Positions 6,962 to 14,500 are shown, numbered from the stretch's first letter. The stretch: DNA of 25,105 nt from Allorhizocola sp044869915 (GCA_044869915.1 JBIOYB010000683.1:1-25105); one strand, 5' to 3'. Notes: generated by a model from the sequence alone, not told the origin. Program-made: numbers and translations.

Positions 6962-8259
6962 AGGAGCTTGTGCAGCGAGTGCCGCAGCGGTGGCGGGTGC
7001 TTGGCGCCATCGCGGTGGCGATCGCACTCGGGATCACGTTCGCCCCCGGGCACCGGGGCTGGTTCGACGTGGGCGTCTACTGGGGCGCGATCAACTACTG
7101 GATCCACGAGCACGGGTCGATCTACGACTATGTGCGCGTGGCCAGCACCTATGGCTACACCTATCCGCCGTTTGCGGCATTGTGCATGCTGCCCATGGCG
7201 TTCGTGTCCTGGCATGGAGCGATAGCTGTCAATTTTGTGATGTCCGTCGCAGCGTCGGCGTTCCTGCTGTTCGTCCTGCTCGCGCCGACCTTCCGGCGGA
7301 TGGGCTGGGACAGCGAGAGAGACCGCGCGTTCGCCGCAGCCGTCGTGGTGCTGCTGTTCGCCACGTTCGGGCCGGTGCGCGACACGTTCAGCTTCGGCCA
7401 GATCAACCTGCTTTTAATGGCTTTGGTGTACGTCGACCTGCTCCTGGCGGCACGCGAGCACCGCTACGCGGGCGTGGGCATCGGCCTGGCCGCCGCGATC
7501 AAGCTCACCCCGGCCATCTTCATCATCTACCTGCTCGTGACGGGCCGGTGGCGCATGGCCGGGGTCGCCTCGGCCACCGCGGTCGGCGCCACGCTCGCGG
7601 CCGCCGTGGCGATGCCCGACGCGTCGCGCGCCTACTTCACCGAGCTGCTGTGGGAGACCAGCCGGGTCGGAGCGCTGGACTACGTGTCCAATCAGTCCGT
7701 GATGGGCATGGTCGCCCGGCTCATGCCGAGCACACCGAGCCGCACGCTGTGGATCGCGCTCGTCCTGGCCATCATGGTGGTGTGGGCGCGCAAAATCCGC
7801 AGCGTTGACATGCGCACCGGCTTCGCGCTCACCGGCGTGGTCGCGTGCCTGATCAGCCCGGTCACGTGGGTGCACCACCTGGTCTGGGCGATCCCCGCCA
7901 TGGTGCTGGTCGTCGATCGGGCGCTGCCGTTCATGGCGATCGACCGGGCCGCCCGCCGCACGGTGAGGTTCTGCATGTTCAGCTACTTCATGCTGAGCGT
8001 CGGCATCGTCTGGGCGTTCATGCACTGGTATTCGGGGCCTGTCGGCTTCCTCGGCAGCAACATGTATGTGCTGATCAGCCTGGCGCTGCTGTTCCTGGTG
8101 CCGTCCGCTGCTCCGGCGACCGTGCCAGTGCCGCTAGCGCTGCCTGAATATCCTGGCCCATTCTTCTATCCAGATGCCCCTCCAGTCCGTGGCGCGCATG
8201 CCGCCACTCAGATACGGCTAGCAGCATCAGCTGGGGTAGGAGATCGGTTGAGCGCCTGA
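6958..8259 (+). CDS. GT87 (PimE-like) polyprenol-phosphate-mannose mannosyltransferase
   Basis: The 433-residue polytopic GT-C enzyme has the GT87 hallmarks FDVGVYWGA (Asp37, corresponding to the essential Asp of PimE) and YTYPPF (68-73) in the first long outer loop. SFGQINLLLMALVY and SPVTWVHHLVW follow further on. The family transfers mannose, or sometimes arabinose or other sugars, from a polyprenyl-phosphate donor outside the membrane. The GTG at 6958 overlaps the preceding mannosyltransferase stop by four bases. The last 60 or so codons run antisense over the end of the SGNH hydrolase gene, where third-position GC drops to roughly half, so this tail may be a recent extension past an ancestral stop. 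Both mannosyltransferases are probably one transcript. Confidence 0.82.
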   Translation: MKELVQRVPQRWRVLGAIAVAIALGITFAPGHRGWFDVGVYWGAINYWIHEHGSIYDYVRVASTYGYTYPPFAALCMLPMAFVSWHGAIAVNFVMSVAASAFLLFVLLAPTFRRMGWDSERDRAFAAAVVVLLFATFGPVRDTFSFGQINLLLMALVYVDLLLAAREHRYAGVGIGLAAAIKLTPAIFIIYLLVTGRWRMAGVASATAVGATLAAAVAMPDASRAYFTELLWETSRVGALDYVSNQSVMGMVARLMPSTPSRTLWIALVLAIMVVWARKIRSVDMRTGFALTGVVACLISPVTWVHHLVWAIPAMVLVVDRALPFMAIDRAARRTVRFCMFSYFMLSVGIVWAFMHWYSGPVGFLGSNMYVLISLALLFLVPSAAPATVPVPLALPEYPGPFFYPDAPPVRGAHAATQIRLAASAGVGDRLSA

Positions 8260-8932
8260 GCACCCAGCGGGTGCCCTTGGTCGCCATCCACGCGATCTGA
8301 GCGGCCCGGCTCGGCGGTGTGCTCGTGGGCTCAAGGCTGGGCGGGTGCCGCATGGGCCAGCCGCGTTCGGCCAGCGCGTCGCAACACAGCCGGGCCAGCA
8401 GACGGTGGCCGCGCTCGTTGGGGTGCAGCCGGTCGATGCTCCACATGCGACGGTCAAACACGAGCGGGTGCGCGGCGACGTGGGCGTGCACGGTGTCGTG
8501 CTGCGCGCTGAGCTCATGCACGATCTCGTTGATCGCGCGGATGCGCCGGTCCAGCGGTCTGGCCAGCGGCCGCGGCAGGCCAAGCATGCGCCCCGGCTCC
8601 GGCAGGCACGCGGTGACCGGCGTCGTGCCGGCGTCGCGCAGCTCGCTCAGCGTGCGGTGCAGGTGGCCGCCGATGGCCGTGATGTCAAACGCGCCGCGCA
8701 GCGAGTCGTTGACGCCCACGAGGACGGTCGCCAGGTGCGGGTGCCAGCGCAGCGCCTGCGGCAGCTGGTCGGTGGCGACCGTACGCGAGACCGCGCCCGC
8801 GGTGGCGAAGTTGCGGAAATCGTTGTGCTCCAAAGACTCCGATAACAGGGCCGCCCAGCCGCGCCAGCCTCCGGCCTGCGCGGGGTCGCCGATGCCGAGC
8901 GTGATCGAGTCACCGAGGGCCGCGACGCGCAT
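8075..8932 (-). CDS. SGNH/GDSL-family hydrolase
   Basis: The 285-residue protein carries the SGNH blocks in order: GDS with Ser9, Gly46 in FATAGA, Asn75 in VGVNDS, and DxxH with Asp167 and His170 in DRLHPNE. The family hydrolyses esters, including acyl groups on sugars and lipids. No signal peptide is seen, so it probably acts in the cytoplasm. The ATG at 8932 places the nucleophile block at the N-terminus as usual; the extra upstream residues in the open frame lie in the glycosyltransferase gene. It overlaps that gene by 23 bp and is the last gene of the three-gene unit 11116-8075. Its C-terminus overlaps the convergent GT87 gene by 185 bp; the tail after the conserved RRSTDLLP segment is low-complexity Ala-rich. 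Confidence 0.85.
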   Translation of the reverse strand: MRVAALGDSITLGIGDPAQAGGWRGWAALLSESLEHNDFRNFATAGAVSRTVATDQLPQALRWHPHLATVLVGVNDSLRGAFDITAIGGHLHRTLSELRDAGTTPVTACLPEPGRMLGLPRPLARPLDRRIRAINEIVHELSAQHDTVHAHVAAHPLVFDRRMWSIDRLHPNERGHRLLARLCCDALAERGWPMRHPPSLEPTSTPPSRAAQIAWMATKGTRWVLRRSTDLLPQLMLLAVSEWRHARHGLEGHLDRRMGQDIQAALAALARSPEQRTAPGTAAPG

Positions 8933-9983
8933 CACCGATCTCCTCGTGTACGGCGAGGAAGCCCTGCACCGCGGCGTCCCAGCCAAACTGTTCGGCGCGG
9001 GCGCGGGCAGCCTTGCGCCTGACATCCTCGGGCAGCGCGAGCAGTGCGAGCACACCGGGGGAGAGGTCCTCGCCCGCGACGGACGCGCCCGCGTCCCCGA
9101 TGACGCCGGGCAGCGCGCTGGAGGCGCTCGCTACGACCGGGGTCCCGCTCGCGAGCGCCTCGAGCGCGGCGAGGCCGAACGTCTCGATCGGGCCGGGCGC
9201 GAGCGCGATGTCGGCGCCGGCAAGCAGATGGGCCAGTTGGGCGCGGTCGGAGATCCAGCCGGTGAAGGTGACGGGCAGGCCCTGGGCCTGCTTTTGCAGA
9301 TGCGCACGGAGGGGCCCGTCGCCGGCGATCACGAGGCGAGCCGGGATCCCTTGGGACAGCAGCGATCTGAGCGTGATGAGGGCGCGCTGCGGGCGCTTCT
9401 CGACCGAAAGCCGGGTGCAGCAGACGAGGGTGAGCCCGTCGCGGTCGGCCGAGACGGGCTGGAAGAAGTCGAGATCCACGCCGAGGGGCACGAGCGACAC
9501 GTTCGTCGCGAACTCCCGCGCGGCCCACTCGGTGGTGCACACGATCCGGTCGTAGGCGCGGGCGGTGGCGCGATTGAGCGGGCTCGCGAGCGCTTTGGGC
9601 AGGCGCGCGACGCGCAGCAGGCCAGCGAGGCTCTCGTGCGAGACCATCACGGAAGGCACGCGGTGCCGCCGTGCCCACGCGCCGGTCCAGCGCAGCGTCG
9701 TGCGGTCGGACACCTCGAGCCGGTCGGGGCGCAGCTGGAAGAGGAGGCGGCGCAGGGCTTTGCGGTCGAGCAGCACGCGATAGCCGCCGAGGCCCGGCAC
9801 GAGCGGGCCGGGCAGCACGATGATCCGGCCCTGCGGTGTGGTGCTGTCCGAATAGGACGGTCCCGGGATGACGAGCACCGGCTCGTGCCCTGCCGCGGCG
9901 TAACCCTCGCCGAGCCGGCGCAGCGCGGTACGCAGGCCGCCCGAGGTCGGGGTCACGAAGTTGGCCAGCCGCACGATCCTCAC
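8910..9983 (-). CDS. GT4-family glycosyltransferase
   Basis: The 357-residue GT-B enzyme has an N-terminal acceptor domain beginning RIVRLANFVTPTSGGLRTA and a C-terminal nucleotide-sugar domain. The retaining GT4 Ex7E motif is in ETFGLAALE (Glu267 and Glu275), and GDGPLR (221-226) is the usual donor-site loop. The GTG at 9983 overlaps the upstream MgtA-like gene stop by four bases (GTGA), so the two are coupled; the longer open frame to 10067 is inside that gene. Its donor may be GDP-mannose, from the company it keeps, but UDP-sugars are possible. It most likely acts at the inner face of the membrane on a lipid acceptor, before the polyprenol-dependent enzymes encoded opposite elongate the product outside. 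Confidence 0.87.
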   Translation of the reverse strand: MRIVRLANFVTPTSGGLRTALRRLGEGYAAAGHEPVLVIPGPSYSDSTTPQGRIIVLPGPLVPGLGGYRVLLDRKALRRLLFQLRPDRLEVSDRTTLRWTGAWARRHRVPSVMVSHESLAGLLRVARLPKALASPLNRATARAYDRIVCTTEWAAREFATNVSLVPLGVDLDFFQPVSADRDGLTLVCCTRLSVEKRPQRALITLRSLLSQGIPARLVIAGDGPLRAHLQKQAQGLPVTFTGWISDRAQLAHLLAGADIALAPGPIETFGLAALEALASGTPVVASASSALPGVIGDAGASVAGEDLSPGVLALLALPEDVRRKAARARAEQFGWDAAVQGFLAVHEEIGDARRGPR

Positions 9984-11116
9984 GGGACCAGCTCCATCGC
10001 CGTGGGTGCCGGTATGCCGAGCACCGCGCGGTAGTGCCCGATGAGTTCGTCGCCGAGCGTCGCCCACGAACGGTCGGCCACCGCGACGCGTGCGGCGATG
10101 CCCATGCGTTCGCGCAGCTCCCGGTCATCGGCCAAAGTGGACACGGCGTGGGCCAGCGCGGCCGGTTCGCCGGGCGGGACGAGCAGGCCGGTCTCGCCCG
10201 GGCGGATCAGGTCGAGCGGGCCGCCCGCGGCCGGGGCGATGACCGGCACGCCGCTGGCCATCGCCTCCTGCACGGTCTGGCAGAACGTCTCATGCGGCCC
10301 CGTGTGCACGAAGACGTCCAGGCTGGCATAGATGCGGGCCAGGTCGCGCCCGCCGCGCGTGCCGAGAAAGGTGGCGCCGGGCAGCGAACGGGCCACCTTG
10401 GCGCGAGTGGGCCCGTCACCGACCACGACGACGCGCACACCCGGCAGACGGGCGGCCTCGCACAGGTCGTCGACGCGCTTCTCCTTGGCCAGGCGTCCCA
10501 CATAGCCCACGACCACCTCGCCGTTGGGCGCGAGTTCGGCGCGCAGCGCGGCGTTGCGGCGGCGCGGATGGAACAGGGTCGGGTCGACGCCGCGGCCCCA
10601 GTGCGAGATGCCGGTGACGGCGTGTTCGCGCAGCTGGCTCGCTGTGGCCGTGGAGGGGGCGAGGGTCATCGTGGCCCGGCCGTGCAGCTTGGCGATCCAG
10701 TTCCAGGCGAGGCGCTCGGTGAGGCCGATGCCGTAGACGGCGGCGTAGCCGGGGACGTCGGTCTGGTACACGGCCACCATGGGCAGGCCCAGCTCGGCGG
10801 CCGCGGTCGAGCCCCACGCGCCCAGCACGAACGGGCTCGCCAGGTGGACTATGTCGGGTTGGTACTCGAGGAGAGCCTCGCGGATACGTTTGCTCGGCAG
10901 GGCCAGGCGCACGTTGGGGTAGCCAGGCATGGGCAGGGAGGGCAGGCGCAGCACGGGATAGTCGGCCGGTGCGCTCGTTTTGTGGCGCCTGGGCCGCGGC
11001 GCGATGACAAGCGGCTCATGCCCTCGCGCCACTAGGTGCTGCGCCACTCGCACGACCGAGTTGGCGACACCGTTGACGTCGGGCGCATAGGACTCGGTGA
11101 TGATCGCCACACGCAT
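9980..11116 (-). CDS. MgtA-like GDP-mannose-dependent GT4 alpha-mannosyltransferase
   Basis: The 378-residue GT-B enzyme starts MRVAIITESYAPDVNGVANS, closely matching the N-terminus of mycobacterial MgtA and related GDP-mannose-dependent mannosyltransferases. The Ex7E motif is in ETFCQTVQE (Glu276 and Glu284). VGDGPTRAK (232-240) and the following SGVPVIAPAAGGP loop fit a GT4 donor site. MgtA and PimB' add mannose to a glycolipid anchor (phosphatidylinositol or a glucuronosyl diacylglycerol). The ATG at 11116 fits the family start; an upstream open frame to 11239 has no homology-like character. It is the first gene of the 11116-8075 unit. GAAGG about 10 bases upstream is a weak ribosome site. 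Assignment as a mannosyltransferase is by pattern and context. Confidence 0.85.
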   Translation of the reverse strand: MRVAIITESYAPDVNGVANSVVRVAQHLVARGHEPLVIAPRPRRHKTSAPADYPVLRLPSLPMPGYPNVRLALPSKRIREALLEYQPDIVHLASPFVLGAWGSTAAAELGLPMVAVYQTDVPGYAAVYGIGLTERLAWNWIAKLHGRATMTLAPSTATASQLREHAVTGISHWGRGVDPTLFHPRRRNAALRAELAPNGEVVVGYVGRLAKEKRVDDLCEAARLPGVRVVVVGDGPTRAKVARSLPGATFLGTRGGRDLARIYASLDVFVHTGPHETFCQTVQEAMASGVPVIAPAAGGPLDLIRPGETGLLVPPGEPAALAHAVSTLADDRELRERMGIAARVAVADRSWATLGDELIGHYRAVLGIPAPTAMELVP

Positions 11117-11184
11117 TGCAGCAGCCTTCACCAGGCAGAGACTGCCAAGGTCAGTTTGACTTGGGTGTGTGCGGAGGAAGATAG

Positions 11185-11289
11185 ATGGCGAAGAACAATC
11201 AAACGGCAATGTTTTCTTGCCACCGGCTGCGCACAGCAAGCAGCCGGCGACGCAGCGATCGTACAGACCTGTGGATCGCGCGCGAATAG
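11185..11289 (+). CDS. Putative 34-residue leader peptide upstream of the MDR gene
   Basis: The frame opens at an ATG with one of the better Shine-Dalgarno sequences in the window (GGAGG at 11173-11177, seven bases before the ATG) and closes at TAG 11287-11289. The product is basic (about eight Arg or Lys), with one Cys and one Trp, and matches no family I know. A hairpin (11223-11247) lies within it, and the next start codon is 15 bp after its stop. It fills most of the 188-bp gap between divergent genes. It may be a regulatory leader peptide, a small protein or a chance frame; the ribosome site is the main support. Confidence 0.35.
   Translation: MAKNNQTAMFSCHRLRTASSRRRSDRTDLWIARE
11223..11247 (+). 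promoter_or_regulatory. Leader hairpin upstream of the MDR oxidoreductase
   Basis: CCGGCTGC (11223-11230) and GCAGCCGG (11240-11247) form a perfect 8-bp stem with a 9-nt loop. It lies inside the putative leader peptide frame and 57 bp before the MDR start. It could act in attenuation or simply be part of the divergent promoter region. Confidence 0.35.
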
Positions 11290-11292
11290 GTT
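11287..11292 (+). promoter_or_regulatory. TANNNT -10-like hexamer for the MDR gene
   Basis: TAGGTT lies 12 bases before the ATG at 11305, which would give a leader of about five bases. No convincing -35 is found 16-18 bp upstream, and no Shine-Dalgarno precedes the ATG. The TAG is also the stop of the small upstream frame. Confidence 0.3.
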
Positions 11293-11304
11293 AGCGTCGG
11301 GTCC

Positions 11305-12270
11305 ATGCGCGCGATCTACGCCTCCTCGCTCAACCCGTCCGACCCGCTATCAGGCCTGGTCATAGGGGACTTGGACGTGGACATACCCGACGGGTGGACC
11401 ACCGTTTCGGTCAAGGCGAGCGCGCTGAACCACCACGACCTGTGGTCGCTGCGCGGGGTGGGCCTGGCAAGCGAGCAGCTGCCGATGATCCTCGGGTGCG
11501 ACGCGGCCGGGGTCGACGCCGACGGCAACGAGGTCGTCGTGCACGCGGTGATCGCCGATCCGGCGCTGGCCGATGAGACACTCGACCCTCGCCGGACCCT
11601 TTTGTCGGAGAAGCACCCGGGCACGCTGGCCGACCTGGTGGCCGTGCCCGCGCGCAACTGCGTCCCCAAGCCCGCCGGGCTGTCGTGGACCGACGCGGCG
11701 TGCCTGCCCACTGCGTGGCTCACGGCTTGGCGCATGCTCACCACGCGAGGCCGCGTGCCTTCCGCGGACGGCAGCGTGCTCGTGCAGGGCGCGGGGGGCG
11801 GCGTGGCGACGGCCGCGGTCGTGCTGGCGCGGGCGCTCGGGGCGCGCGTCTACGCGACAAGCCGCTCGCAAGACAAGCGGGAGCGGGTCGCCGCACTGGG
11901 CGCGACCGCGCTCGAGCCGGGCGCGCGACTGCCCGAGCGGGTCGACGTCGTCATCGAGACCGTGGGCGCGGCGACCATCGACCACTCGGTGAAGAGCGCG
12001 AAGCCGGGCGGGCGGATCGTCGTCTCCGGCGCGACGTCGGGGCATCTGGCGGAGCTGGACCTGCGGCGCATCTTCTTCCTGCAGCTGGAGGTCGTCGGGT
12101 CCACGATGGGCACGCGAGACGAGCTCGCGTCGCTGCTCGACTTCGTCGTGGCGCACGACATCCGGCCGATCGTCGACGGCGTCTACGGCTTCACCGAGGC
12201 GCGCGACGCCTTCGAACACCTCGCCCGCGGCGACGCCTTCGGCAAAATCGTGCTGGATCACTTGAGTTAG
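11305..12270 (+). CDS. Zinc-free MDR-family (quinone oxidoreductase-like) oxidoreductase
   Basis: The 321-residue medium-chain dehydrogenase/reductase has the N-terminal GroES-like fold with ALNHHDLWSLRG (40-51) and LGCDAAG (64-69). Its Rossmann domain carries GAGGGVATAAVVLARALGA (162-180). The four-cysteine structural zinc site and the catalytic zinc Cys are absent, placing it with the quinone oxidoreductase/enoyl reductase side of the family, which uses NADPH to reduce carbonyls, quinones or enones. The ATG at 11305 fits the usual start, and no Shine-Dalgarno precedes it. The gene is monocistronic and converges with the PPOX gene; the two stop codons overlap (12267-12270). The substrate is unknown. 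Confidence 0.88.
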   Translation: MRAIYASSLNPSDPLSGLVIGDLDVDIPDGWTTVSVKASALNHHDLWSLRGVGLASEQLPMILGCDAAGVDADGNEVVVHAVIADPALADETLDPRRTLLSEKHPGTLADLVAVPARNCVPKPAGLSWTDAACLPTAWLTAWRMLTTRGRVPSADGSVLVQGAGGGVATAAVVLARALGARVYATSRSQDKRERVAALGATALEPGARLPERVDVVIETVGAATIDHSVKSAKPGGRIVVSGATSGHLAELDLRRIFFLQLEVVGSTMGTRDELASLLDFVVAHDIRPIVDGVYGFTEARDAFEHLARGDAFGKIVLDHLS

Positions 12271-12695
12271 GACTGTGCCCAGGGGCCGTTTCCGCGCACC
12301 CGCGTGGGCGTGATGCGGATGATGAAGCCTGCGGGCGGGTTGGGCATGGGCGGGAAGTCCGTGCCCGGGCCGATGTAGCGCTGGGCCAGATCGTGCAGCA
12401 GGGCCGGCGCGCCGCCCTCGGTGATCCGGGCCGTGCCCTCGGCCACGAGGTAATACTGCATGCCGTATTGCTGCCCCTCGGCCTCGATCGACAGCGACAC
12501 GCGCGGGTCGCGCCGGATGTTGCGCACCTTCTGGTCCACCATCAGCTTGCCGACCACGATCTCGTCGCCGTCCTCGCCCGCGTCGAGCCCGACCCACACG
12601 ATCGTCACGTGTGGACTGCCGTCCGCGTTGACCGTCACCAGATGCGCCAGCCGTCCCGACTCGATAACGGCCCTGGCCGCGGGCGAAATCTCCAC
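12267..12695 (-). CDS. PPOX-class (FMN/F420-binding split-barrel) oxidoreductase
   Basis: The 142-residue protein has the split-barrel pattern of the pyridoxamine-5'-phosphate oxidase superfamily: an N-terminal helix, then LAHLVTVNADGSPHVTIVWV, then KVRNIRRDPRVSLSI, and a strand with YLVAEGTARI. Actinobacterial members of this size commonly bind coenzyme F420 and are annotated as F420-dependent oxidoreductases of the Rv1155 type; FMN or heme binding is possible. The GTG at 12695 has no Shine-Dalgarno but is preceded six bases upstream by TATCGT (12702-12707), suggesting a leaderless mRNA. It is divergent from the sortase gene. Confidence 0.85.
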   Translation of the reverse strand: MEISPAARAVIESGRLAHLVTVNADGSPHVTIVWVGLDAGEDGDEIVVGKLMVDQKVRNIRRDPRVSLSIEAEGQQYGMQYYLVAEGTARITEGGAPALLHDLAQRYIGPGTDFPPMPNPPAGFIIRITPTRVRGNGPWAQS

Positions 12696-12701
12696 GCCAA
12701 C

Positions 12702-12707
12702 ACGATA
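12702..12707 (-). promoter_or_regulatory. TANNNT -10-like hexamer for the PPOX gene
   Basis: TATCGT on the minus strand stands six bases before the GTG at 12695, the spacing expected for a leaderless transcript. No good -35 is visible 17 bp further upstream. Confidence 0.4.
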
Positions 12708-12738
12708 CGCGTGAGGTGCCTGCGGGCGATGATTTGAG

Positions 12739-12744
12739 TAGATT
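12739..12744 (+). promoter_or_regulatory. TANNNT -10-like hexamer for the sortase gene
   Basis: TAGATT stands seven bases before the GTG at 12752, again the leaderless spacing. This is the main reason for preferring 12752 over the in-frame GTG at 12716, which has no usable ribosome site. No -35 match is seen. Confidence 0.4.
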
Positions 12745-12751
12745 TAGGGAC

Positions 12752-13411
12752 GTGTTGCGCGTGCCCGGACCATCCCTCTGGATGGTCCCGATCGTGCTCA
12801 GCGCCTGGGCCGTGGTGCAGATCATGCGCGCGCCCGAGGCGCACTCACTGGACGTGCTGCCGTCGGTGCCCTCGCCCCCTCCGGCGGCCGTGACGACCGT
12901 GACGGCTGCCCCGCCATCGCCGGTGGTCAGCGTGGACGCTGTCGTGCCCGGGATGGCTCCTTCCGTACCAAGACATATTCTCATCAAATCGGTCTGGATA
13001 AATGCAGAGATCGACCAAATTGGCCTGGCGCCCAATGGGACCGTCCAGACGCCGTCCTATGAGCGGGCCAAGAATGCCGCCTGGTTTCGCGAGGGGCCGA
13101 CGCCGGGAGAGACCGGCGCGGCGGTGATTTTGGGGCACGTGGACTCCAAATCGGAGCCTGCCGTGTTTTTCGAGCTGCGGCGGGTCAAGCCGGGCGCGCG
13201 GATCGAGGTGGCGCGGGCGGATGGCGGCAAGGCCGTGTTCAAAGTGGACTCTGTGGAACAGTTTGCGAAGTCTGCCTTCCCGACCGCGCGCGTCTACAGC
13301 CAGACCGCCAATCCCACGCTGCGTCTCGTCACGTGCGGCGGCCGCTTCAATCACGCGATGGAAGACTATACCGACAACATTATTGTGTTTGCGACCCTTG
13401 CGCCGCAATGA
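12752..13411 (+). CDS. Class F/E-like sortase (transpeptidase)
   Basis: The protein has 219 residues from the GTG at 12752, or 231 from the GTG at 12716. A membrane anchor (about residues 8-25) is followed by a Pro/Ala/Thr-rich linker and then the sortase beta barrel. The catalytic triad is visible as LGHVDS (His129), LVTCGG (Cys195) and GRFN (Arg198). The short barrel starting IKSVWINAEI and the AAWFREGPTPGETG loop fit the actinobacterial class F sortases, which cleave LPxT-type sorting signals and attach proteins at the cell surface. It is extracytoplasmic with an N-terminal anchor. No LPxTG-type substrate is encoded in the window. Its 3' end overlaps acetate kinase by 32 bp on the opposite strand. 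Confidence 0.87.
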   Translation: MLRVPGPSLWMVPIVLSAWAVVQIMRAPEAHSLDVLPSVPSPPPAAVTTVTAAPPSPVVSVDAVVPGMAPSVPRHILIKSVWINAEIDQIGLAPNGTVQTPSYERAKNAAWFREGPTPGETGAAVILGHVDSKSEPAVFFELRRVKPGARIEVARADGGKAVFKVDSVEQFAKSAFPTARVYSQTANPTLRLVTCGGRFNHAMEDYTDNIIVFATLAPQ

Positions 13412-14486
13412 GTTCCGCGGTCTGGTGGGCTATCTCGCGCTCCTCATCGGTGGGGATGACGCACACCGCGACCGCCGATTCCTTTGAAGAGATAATCTTT
13501 TCTTTGATACCCGGCGAGCCGTTCAACGACGGGTCGACCACAATGCCATGCCGCTCCAAGCCGGAAAGGCACGCGGCCCGCACCACAGACGCATTTTCGC
13601 CCACCCCGGCCGTGAAGGCGATGGCATCGACCCGCCCGAGCAGCGCAGAATAGGCGCCCACATAGGACTTCACACGCGCGCAGTAGACGTCGAAGGCGAG
13701 GATCGCGCGCTCGTCGCCCGCCTCCCGCCGCCGGATCACCTCGCGCATGTCGTTGTCGCCGCACAGCCCCCGCAGCCCGCTGCGCGAGTTGAGCAGCTCG
13801 TCGATGTCGTCAATGGACATCCCGGCCACGCGATGCAGGTGGAAGATGACCGCCGGATCGATGTCGCCGCTTCGGGTGCCCATCACGAGCCCTTCCAGCG
13901 GCGTGAGCCCCATGCTCGTGGCGAAGCTGCGCCCGCCCTTGACCGCGCACACGCTCGCGCCGTTGCCCAGGTGCAGCGTGATGACGTGCGGGTCGGTCAG
14001 GCCCAGGAATTCGGCCGTGCGGCGCGAGACATAGGCGTGTGACGTGCCGTGAAATCCATAGCGCGCGATGCCATGCCGCGCCGCGACATCGGAGTCGATG
14101 GCGTAGGTCGCGTGGGCGGGCGGGATGGTGCGATGGAACGCGGTGTCGAACACCGCCACCTGCGGCACGCCCGGCAGCAGCCGGCGCGCCTCCCGCACGC
14201 CCGCCAGGTTGGGCGGATTGTGCAACGGAGCCAACGGAATCAGCTCCGTCACCTGTTCGATGACCGAGTCGTCGATGAGGGTGGGCGCCGTGAACCGCAG
14301 CCCGCCGTGGACCATCCGATGCCCGACCGCGCCGAGCCCGCTCGTGTCCACCGTGGACAGCAGCTCCCGCAAAGCCGTGCCGTGGTCGGCCACCCGCTCG
14401 ACCAGCCCGCCGTCCAGCGGATCGGAGCCGTCGTAGAGCCGCCACTTCACCGATGACGAACCGCAGTTCAATACCAGAACCCGCAC
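13380..14486 (-). CDS. ackA: Acetate kinase
   Basis: The 368-residue ASKHA-fold enzyme interconverts acetyl phosphate plus ADP with acetate plus ATP. The motifs are NCGSSSVK (7-14), HRMVHGG (56-62), FDTAFH with catalytic Asp114, HGTSH (146-150), LGNGAS (173-178) and GTRSGDIDP (203-211), followed by GVGENAS near the C-terminus. It is slightly shorter than the usual 390-400 residues because of compact N-terminal loops. The GTG at 14486 places NxGSSS correctly; the much longer open frame to 14792 runs through the neighbouring gene. It follows the small membrane protein gene after 11 bp. Its partner phosphate acetyltransferase is 2 kb away with other genes between them. Confidence 0.95.
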   Translation of the reverse strand: MRVLVLNCGSSSVKWRLYDGSDPLDGGLVERVADHGTALRELLSTVDTSGLGAVGHRMVHGGLRFTAPTLIDDSVIEQVTELIPLAPLHNPPNLAGVREARRLLPGVPQVAVFDTAFHRTIPPAHATYAIDSDVAARHGIARYGFHGTSHAYVSRRTAEFLGLTDPHVITLHLGNGASVCAVKGGRSFATSMGLTPLEGLVMGTRSGDIDPAVIFHLHRVAGMSIDDIDELLNSRSGLRGLCGDNDMREVIRRREAGDERAILAFDVYCARVKSYVGAYSALLGRVDAIAFTAGVGENASVVRAACLSGLERHGIVVDPSLNGSPGIKEKIISSKESAVAVCVIPTDEEREIAHQTAELIAAQGSQTQ

Positions 14487-14494
14487 ACCTCGTG

Positions 14495-14500
14495 ACTCTA
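14495..14500 (-). promoter_or_regulatory. Possible internal -10 hexamer before ackA
   Basis: TAGAGT stands eight bases before the GTG start of ackA. Its TAG is the stop codon of the upstream gene. No -35 match is found, so this may only be a coincidence of the 11-bp gap; co-transcription with the upstream gene is equally likely. Confidence 0.22.

Noticed and set aside
11156..11187. TTGACT followed by ATAGAT/TAGATG as a plus-strand promoter
   Set aside because: The spacing would be 19-20 bp and the -10 would overlap the ribosome site of the small frame, so the two readings conflict; not listed as a feature.
11350..13035. 561-codon minus-strand frame through the MDR gene, PPOX gene and sortase start
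   Set aside because: It crosses three genes with recognised motifs and its translation is low-complexity.
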